DNA of 64,000 nt from Antedon mediterranea. Its lineage: Eukaryota > Echinodermata > Crinoidea > Comatulida > Antedonidae. This document shows, in pieces, positions 36,501-45,500 of the stretch. Both the position numbers and the translations under genes were made by a program. The stretch spans positions 36,627,795 through 36,691,794 of the forward strand of contig NC_092670.1 in assembly GCF_964355755.1 (NCBI RefSeq), in the 5' to 3' direction. The notes beneath the pieces were generated by a model, which searched no databases, was not told where the DNA came from, and saw only the letters and a program-made list of their open reading frames with translations. How positions within the stretch are numbered: position 1 is the first letter of the stretch; every line of letters starts with the position of its first letter.

Positions 36501-39500
36501 GCACACAGATATGAATAAAAAAAAAGAATAATAAAAGACTAAAAAAAGTCTAAAAAAGGAGGAGAAAATAAACAAAAACATTAGGTCTATTATATGCCTA
36601 CTGAGTCGCTCACGATCGGCATAGTGCTTCCGGGGGACAAACAGGGTTCATCCTGTTTTTTGTCCTTTTATACCTCACCTGGGGTGGTCACTATTAAAGT
36701 AGAGGAACATTTTCCCCGTCTCCCAACATGATAGTACCCCACCGGAGGTGCTGACCGGTCGTGGGCGACCAATGTTTTTTTTTTTTACATAATTTTTGTT
36801 TTATGTTGTATGTATGTATATGTAGATGTCTTTAAATAATAGTCACCAAACTGACAAGAACTCGCTTCTTTTTTGGTGTACTGTTGGGTGTTGTTGTAAA
36901 TTGTAAATTGAATTTGTGAATTGTGAATAAATTGAAAAATTGTTTTAAATTTTCGGTGCAGGGGTAAAAAAGAAAAACATCTAAATATACTATACAAGTT
37001 TGACGAAAGTAATAACATTTTGCGTTGTATTAATATTCTGATAATGATGATGATGATGATGATTTTTTTCTGAATATAACTCATCCATTAATGCATATTG
37101 ATGATTATTCCATACTTTTTTTCTCTTTTGTGGCGGAAACACCACTTTTATTCACATTCATATTATCTTTCATGTCATCACATAAAATCATATTATTCAT
37201 CACATTTTTGTTAATTCCTAATGTCATTCAAATTTGTTAAACTTCTTCAGTAACATTTTTTAAAATTGGTATTCCGTTTTACCTTTCTTTTTCATTAATT
37301 TTTTTATATTTTTCTATAATACACTTACAGAAGAAGTTTAAAAAGTGAATACAAAGACGTTTGGGCTAAATAACCTTTTTGTTTCCAAACATCGTTGTAA
37401 CATATTAATTTTCTTATACATGATCATTATCATCATGATTATATATATATATATATACATTCATTTTTTTTTCTCTCATTACATACTTATTTAGATTACT
37501 CAAACATGTACTTAGGCTGCATCCATAGAAACTATTCGCACGCAACTGACATTCAAAATAATTGTTGGCCTAATGAATCTTCATTTTGCAATAATTGGAA
37601 TCGTATTATTGTTTTTGAAAGACCAACCGAGAGAACGAAATGATTTGCATTGGCATTACAAGGTTCCATAAATGTGTCCTTTGCTGAACTTATTGACTAG
37701 ATTGATTTTTTCTCTCCAGAGAAGCTCTTTCAGAAACAAATACTGAGTTTACGACACCCCGCAGAGAATGTTGTATCACGCACTAATTTCGTCTAATTTC
37801 GTATTTTTCAAACCACTTATATTAGAAGAAACGATACTATTTACTGACCTTCAACTTCTATTTAAAAATATAGTTCTGTAGCACACATCGTCAAGATTGA
37901 AATTAAAAGAAGAAAATATAAAATATTATGTCGATAATATACTTTTCCTCCTTCCTAAAATGATAATAAAATTAAATAAAGTTGAGAACAACTTAATGTT
38001 GTATTTGTATTGCATTTGGTGTTGTATAAAATGTTTTTTTTTTAATTTAAACAATATAAGAAACAACTTTTGAAAAATAAGTTGAAAGTTATCTTTCAAT
38101 CTGAGAATTTGAATTTAATTATGTTTCAGTTTTGTTTGTTTGTTAGTTTATTTTTATACTGGGTTACCTCTTCAGTCAAAGACTGGTCTCCCAGAGGGCC
38201 CAGTTGGCGATCAGTGGCTGTGGTGTACTAATACACCGGGGTAACCCTCTACTCGTCTCGAAAGATGTACTAAGTTCTAAGTGTTAATATTAACGCAACC
38301 CTCCTAATGAAAGTCGCTACCGCGGTAGAATTATTAGACATACAATATCATAAATTATACATCATGTTTATGGCAACACTCTTATCCTATTCACACTATA
38401 TTAGGGTACAATGGTTAGAACATAGTTTTGATATAGATTGGGGCTTTAAAAGAAATCTACATCTTACTTAATCTTTCGTTGGTCAAACTGTGGAATCGTG
38501 CTAAATTGGAGCAATCCATTTTCTTTAGAAAAAAAAGTTGTTTACTCCAAAGTACCATCAGTAAATCGGCACTAATTGCTAATGTAAATTATAAAATATC
38601 ATTATTATACATTTCTATATTTTAGCGACAACATTCCAATCCGTAGAGTTTAAGTTAATTCCATCTTTCTTTGTGAAACTACCGAAAGTGGTTCTCTTAA
38701 GGATGATCTACTAAAAAATACTCCAGGGATTAATAAGAATGATTTATTGGCGAAACATCAGATCTAAAAATAAGAAACAATAAAATTCAAGTTGTATCTA
38801 TGTATATTCGGTTCCATCCGACATATAAATTCCGTCAATAAGATACTTTAACTTGAATTAAGCGGATCTGTACAATATTTGCCAAAATGGTTATTCGGTA
38901 AAAATTGTCAGCGAGAGGAGTGGTTCACTGAAATGTTATTATGTTGTTTTGGTTATAGATTGTAAACTAATGCTGTCAATGGAATTGACAATGTTGAATG
39001 GACTAATATTTGAACTTGATGGTTAATATGTATCAATCCAAAGGTTCTGAATAACTAACTTGGATTGTTGTCGCAACTGCATCACCATAACGAAAGTGAT
39101 TCGATTCACTATTTGCAATCCTTGGCAATATGCCTTAAAATGAATACTAATATTTTTTCAGGTCGATTTGCTTTCGTAATAATTTAACATCTTTTCTGCC
39201 TTCTGGCAGTTTCAAAACGTTAACCTATAATTATTTATATCGCATTTTGTATAATATTCATGCTGGCATAGAGTTAGCTTTCAATCCTTTTTTGCAACCA
39301 TCAAAATTACTATTTTTCATTTTTATCGAGTGCATTACTTTACGTAATGCGATACTTTTTTTATACTTATTTTGCAGTCAGACTTGCTCTATGTGTGTGT
39401 GAGAGACTGGGAATGAAACACAAATATAGATGATATAATGATTTGGATAAATAATTATTCTGAAAAGTCCTGTGAGCACGGATCACGGCAAAATAGAAAA

Positions 39501-42500
39501 TATATATACCTATTGCCTTGGCCCACGGGGCGAGGGATAAGTGATTAAGTAGAAAATACTGGGATGCTACTCACTCTTTAATAGTAATTTGCATATCTTC
39601 TTGTTCAACCTGCCCATTCATCCAAGTTATTTAAATGTGGCTAATCTTTTTCTCCCATTGTCAGAGAATAGTGAACTCTAGTGAACAATATCAAAATTCC
39701 CCTTTTCCCTTATTGAACAAGAGTTCCTCCTATCTTCCAAAAAAATATGTCTAATATGTATTTTTCTTTGTGTCATTTATCATCGTAATATCCATCTCAA
39801 ATTATCTATCTTTCTGATACTAATTTTATCTCCAAATATTTTTCTCTCTCTCTTTCTGCTCTATCATCAGAGAGCCCAAGTATCTAAAATGCGACACTTA
39901 CGTTCATTACCGTTCATTATTTTACTACACTTTTCCGGTTTTCCTCATTGTCTAGTTTCCAAAATTGGAAAAGGCATCTACAATTGAATGCACAATGCCC
40001 GAGAATAAAGCCTTTTACCACGATAGAGAATTTAAACGTGACATAGTTTACTAATGCTTTAGTCACAAGAAAAAAAAGATATGTATACATGCATACGTGC
40101 TTATTTATTCAATCGTGCATAAGACGATATTTTTGTCTTGTTAGGTTTATATATATATCCCAACCCTTAACATTGTCAGAATCCGTTGTTAAGATCTCGT
40201 AAATATTCATTGATGTGATAGGAAGATTAACCTAGTAGCCTAATTAATCAATAAATAAAAAGTGAAGAAATGGTCAGGTTGAAACCTTATTAACTGTAAT
40301 GATATTCAGCAACATTGTAATTTATTCAAAATCCCTGATTTTTTAAACATTTTGACAACAAATTAAATTATTTTGAAGGATTTCACTGACGTTAGCATGT
40401 GATATGGAGTTACAACACTTTCCCATGGACTGTCAAATATGTTCGTTGAATATAGAAAGTTGTAAGTACAATTACCATCTATTTTACACAGAGATCGAGT
40501 ATTATATTTATCATTATTAATGAAAATAACGATGATGGTGTTGACGACGATAATAGATAATGATGATGATGATGACGATGACGATGACGATGACGATAAC
40601 AACGATAATAAGAGAATGATGATAAAGATGGTGACGACGACGACGACGACGACGACGATGATGATGATGATGATGATGACAACGATAGTAAGAGAATGAT
40701 AAAGATGGTGACGACGACGACGATGATGATGATGATGACGATGATGATGATGATGACAACGATAATAAGAGAAGATGATAAAGATGGTGACGACGAAGAC
40801 GATGATGATGATGATGATGATGATAATGATGAAGATGGTGATGACGACGACGACAATAATGATGATGATGATGATGATGATGATGGTGGTGGTGATGCCA
40901 ACAACGATGAAATGGAGGAATATAATTTATAAAGGTTGAAGGCATAGGTATAATAGGAATCTTTCGATTTACGATGATCGACAACCAAACTAGATCAGGT
41001 CAATCGACGTGTCGTCACCGGTCGTCGCCTGGACCTAGAAACTATCAACCCTGTGTCGAGGTGAGGAGCGCAGACACACATCCCGACATGCGCACAATGA
41101 ACTAACATGACGTATTTTGGTAACCGGTCGTCGGAAAACGAAAGCTCCCCTATTTCATTTTAAATGATTTAGAGGTCATAGTAACATAAAGTTGAACAAC
41201 AACGTTACAATCAATAAACCACGTAAATAAATACTATGTAAATAAGAAGTTTTGCAACGGTGCACTCCGCTCGACTTAATTATTTGTATCGTGTTTCTGT
41301 TTCTCTGTTAATGTTAACAATGTTGCAGATAACGTCCCTCCCTCTGGCCACAATCAATAACGTGTCTTTATATATGCATACAGCAGCACAGCTACATTAA
41401 TATCACCTGTAAACAGCGACGATAAATATACAATAATAACTAACGGCGGTCAGTCTAGTATAACAACAATAATACGTCCCATCGATGGTAATTCATTTTA
41501 AAAATATCAATTTCATTATTCGTAATTCTAACTGCTGTTTTCAATTAAATTGATTATACGAGCACAATTTGTTAATGGTTACGATTGCAATTATTTTGCT
41601 GCAAAACGCAAATTTTAACAAAAAGCTTTGTCAGCCAATATCTATTTCAATTAATAAAGCACAATAAACACCGAGTGCAATAAAGATTTGATTTCATTTA
41701 TTTCGTCAGAAAAGAACAAAAGCCTAACAAAATACAAAATAAAATGTCGAAATCCAAATGATTCTTGTTAACCAAGAAGCGAAATGAATCACTATCAAGT
41801 GAAAAATGTAAAATGGAAACATACATGTTATAATTGTTTATATTTATAATTTTTTTTAATTTTATGTCTTTAAGCAATGTGGCCAAGGATTACCAATAGT
41901 AAATTAATCACTGTCCTATCAGATAGGTGGTAATCCCCCTAATAAAGAGGCTATTTAACCACAGTTCATCGGGGTAACCCCTACTCTTCTCGAATAATGA
42001 ATAGATGTGTACACTGGATCTACGGCTCATAGTCCTTATCTGTTAGACTTGTTCCACCACCAGAACTAGGCGAGAGTCGGGCTCGAACCCTTTGCCGATG
42101 TTGTTGGCTCTTTAGGTAGGCCTACGGTAAACGGCACCCCTGCCTTAACCGCTCGGCCATTTGCCTCGGGTCTGATTTCAAGTAAAATCATATAACTTTC
42201 GTTTAAACATAATTATTATTATATACTGCCTGTCTGTTATGTACGTTTAAGCCCATAATACAGATACTTACTTTACAACCTCGTCGCTGAGAGGTTCACT
42301 ATATTTTAAGGGGTTGTTTATAGAGTTGATTTCCTTTCAAATTAAATCTATTTTGGTTATGTTTCCAAGGTAATCACAGTAACGTTAGCCTACTGTACCT
42401 ATAATTGTTCAGTAACAAAAGAGGAAAAATCTGTAATACAATAACACATATTTATCACATGTGAGACAAGTATTATAGACCATGCATGATACAGACATCA

Positions 42501-45500
42501 TATGTGACACATATGTGATAATTTATTATAGAAATTGCCTATATGATACTTGGAAAATGTGCACAATTATTCGTTCAAATCGATTTAAATTACAAATCTG
42601 ACGTAGTTCCCATCAATTAAACTTTTATCTATTACTATTATTAGGCCTAAGCTATTCATTCTATTAAATGAATATACATTAATGCCAATTGTTATTCTAC
42701 AAACATCTGCTCAGTGCGGCACTACAAAGTCTATACAAAATAATCGTCTAGGAGTAACTTGGATTTTTTTTAATTTCCGCAAATGTAATCACATTTCAGC
42801 TAAAGTACATCTTGATATAATCAATTCAAGACAGACGGTCAATAAACTATTTTGATGGTTCGGTTTTAAAGTTTGCGCTTAAAATATAACCTAAAGTTAG
42901 GGTTGTGTTTCAATTATCAGTAATATATTATTATGTATACAGTATCATAGGGACATTATGTGATACATTGTCACATATGTATCGCATGTGACGCCTGTGC
43001 CATAGGCCTATACCGTAACCTAGCATACATGCGCCACATGTGGTACATAATGAAACAGTGCATTACACAATTAGTCTAGGCCTAGGGAATACGGGATACG
43101 GACAGAGAATCGGGTGCTAAATGAACCTCGTTCATTCATTATTTTAATTAATAATTAGATGAAGCTTCGCAATAGTTATCTAGGCAGATGTCTTATCATG
43201 TGGGTTTTTAATTTCTATTTAGAGGGTCGAAATGAAATTAGGATATTAATCCCAATCTATATATTGCTCTTTGATCATCAATACCAAACCGCTTATAATT
43301 TGTGTTTTTGTATACTTAAACCGATAGCCCACCGTAAAAAACTCATTTTGTCAATTCATTAAAAATAATTACTTTATTTAAATACATGCTGCTAAATAAA
43401 TGATTTCTTATTACCTTGTCATTAAAAACATCTGCAGTCGCAAGCTATTGAAATTGAAAATGCAACAATACATTTTCATAGTGAAGCCAATTCTATTTAA
43501 TACATTTAGGCATATTTTGATATAGTATCACATGTGATGCCTACTGTAGGACCTAACCTTAATATGATACGTATGCCACATGAAACACTGTATTACAGCA
43601 TTATTATAATGATACTTAGTATAATGCTATATGGGATACAGCAGAGATTTGGGTAAATATGTGGGCCTTATTTACTAAATCAGTATCTATGTGTTGAAGT
43701 ATAGGCTTGGTTCCTACAAGTGCGCAATGCAAAGACGTAATCGCAACGCAAGTGCTTTAACCAATCACAGGTGATGGATTAGTCGAACTGTCATTTGTAA
43801 AAACGCTTGCGTTACGTCTATGTACTTTCGTTTCATTTTTTCCGTCAACATTTGCATTTCTTAAGTTCAGTCTACACCAACTTGATTTGAAAAAAAAAAA
43901 TGTGATGTGCCCATAATGAACATGATGATGTTATACCACTACCTTAATAAGCATATCATTAGGCCTACTCTATTTGAGTACATCACACTTTTTATTTTCA
44001 AACTAATCTAGTTTTATGAACAATTGAATCAAGACCAAGTATCGTATGTTGCTCTCTTTGTAACTCATTTCTCTCAAATTATGCGGGTGACATAAAAACA
44101 AAATGGCGACGCGGCAAATAACAACTAATTATATAATCTTTCAAAGACCTAGATATTCATAACATTACAATTCGATTACTATTATTCTCCAGATGGTTAT
44201 AACACCAAAGAGCTTATGTTTAGATGGAGAAAGGACAATCCGCTTAACATGGAGCCGAACATGGCAATACCTAGATTTATTCTAGACAATGCAACCACAA
44301 ATGACTCCTGTATCAAAACATTTATAACAGGTGAATATGCAAATAGCTAACAGCATATGCTGTAAAAATAAAAATATACAATAAACGTACTTCAAATATT
44401 ATTAATATATTTTTTTAAATATTTCGACTGATCGTAAAATAAAATTTAAACAATCTAAAATATTAACATAACTACAACTTTAACGGGCTAACTACAGTTT
44501 TTATCGGACTGTTAGACAGGGACGGAAGGGTAAGATTACAAAATAGACCTACTATTAAATTAGACCTATTTAAAAATAACTCTGAATTGAATACCCGTCC
44601 CCACCCTTTAAATTCTAAACCAGCCACTGATTGTTATATTATATGGTATAATTCTATAAGCCAATAATCATACTCACTTTTATTTCTGTAGGTAATTTTA
44701 GCTGCGCAAAAGTACACTTTTACCTCAGTCGTCAAATGCAGTCATACGTGCTTCAAGTATATATACCCAGTGTGCTACTTGTGGTAATATCCTGGTTGTC
44801 GTTTTGGATAGACGCCCGAGCCGCACCAGCGCGTGTCGCACTAGGCATCACGACGGTACTAACCGTTACGACGATGACAGCTGGTATACAAGAGACATTG
44901 CCCGCTGTTACGTACGCTAAGGTACGTAACTTATTTTGAAAACATGTGACAAATACCGTAGTACTCTTTTGTTTATTACTTGCAGCTGCAAAGCTTGGTT
45001 CCTACTAGGACAAAAACGCAACGCAAGCGAGTTGACCAATGACAAGCGACAGTTCGAATAATTCATCGCTTGTGATTGGTCAAATCCCTTACGTTGCGTC
45101 GTTGTGTTACGTTTCTAGTGGTAACCACTGCAGCAAACTAATGTGCAGTAATAGTGACGCGTCTACTGCAGTGTAATTTTAATTACAGGCACAAACGTTT
45201 TAAAGCGCACGGTAATATTATAATGAAAATGAATTAATTTAAAAAAGCGTAAAAAAATGTTTAAACTGTGAAAATAAGGATTGGTTCCCACTTGGACGCA
45301 ACGCAAGGACGTAACCGCATCGCAAGTAAATTGACCAATCACGACGCGATGGATCATTCAAACTGTCGCTTGTAATTGGTCAACTCACTTGCGGTTGCGC
45401 GTACGTTGTTACGTTGCGTCCAAGTGGGAAGAAAGCTAAAGAAAAAGCTTTCCCACCGAGATTCGAACTATCTGCTTGATATGTAGATGTCCTAACCATT

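Noticed and set aside
35788-40378. Absence of the Cys-loop exon, suggesting a pseudogene
   Set aside because: The exon was found at 40379-40461 with the right length, phase and cysteine spacing.
40479-40988. Long Ser-, His- and Asp-rich frames
   Set aside because: Same cause: a GAC/GAT microsatellite in an intron.
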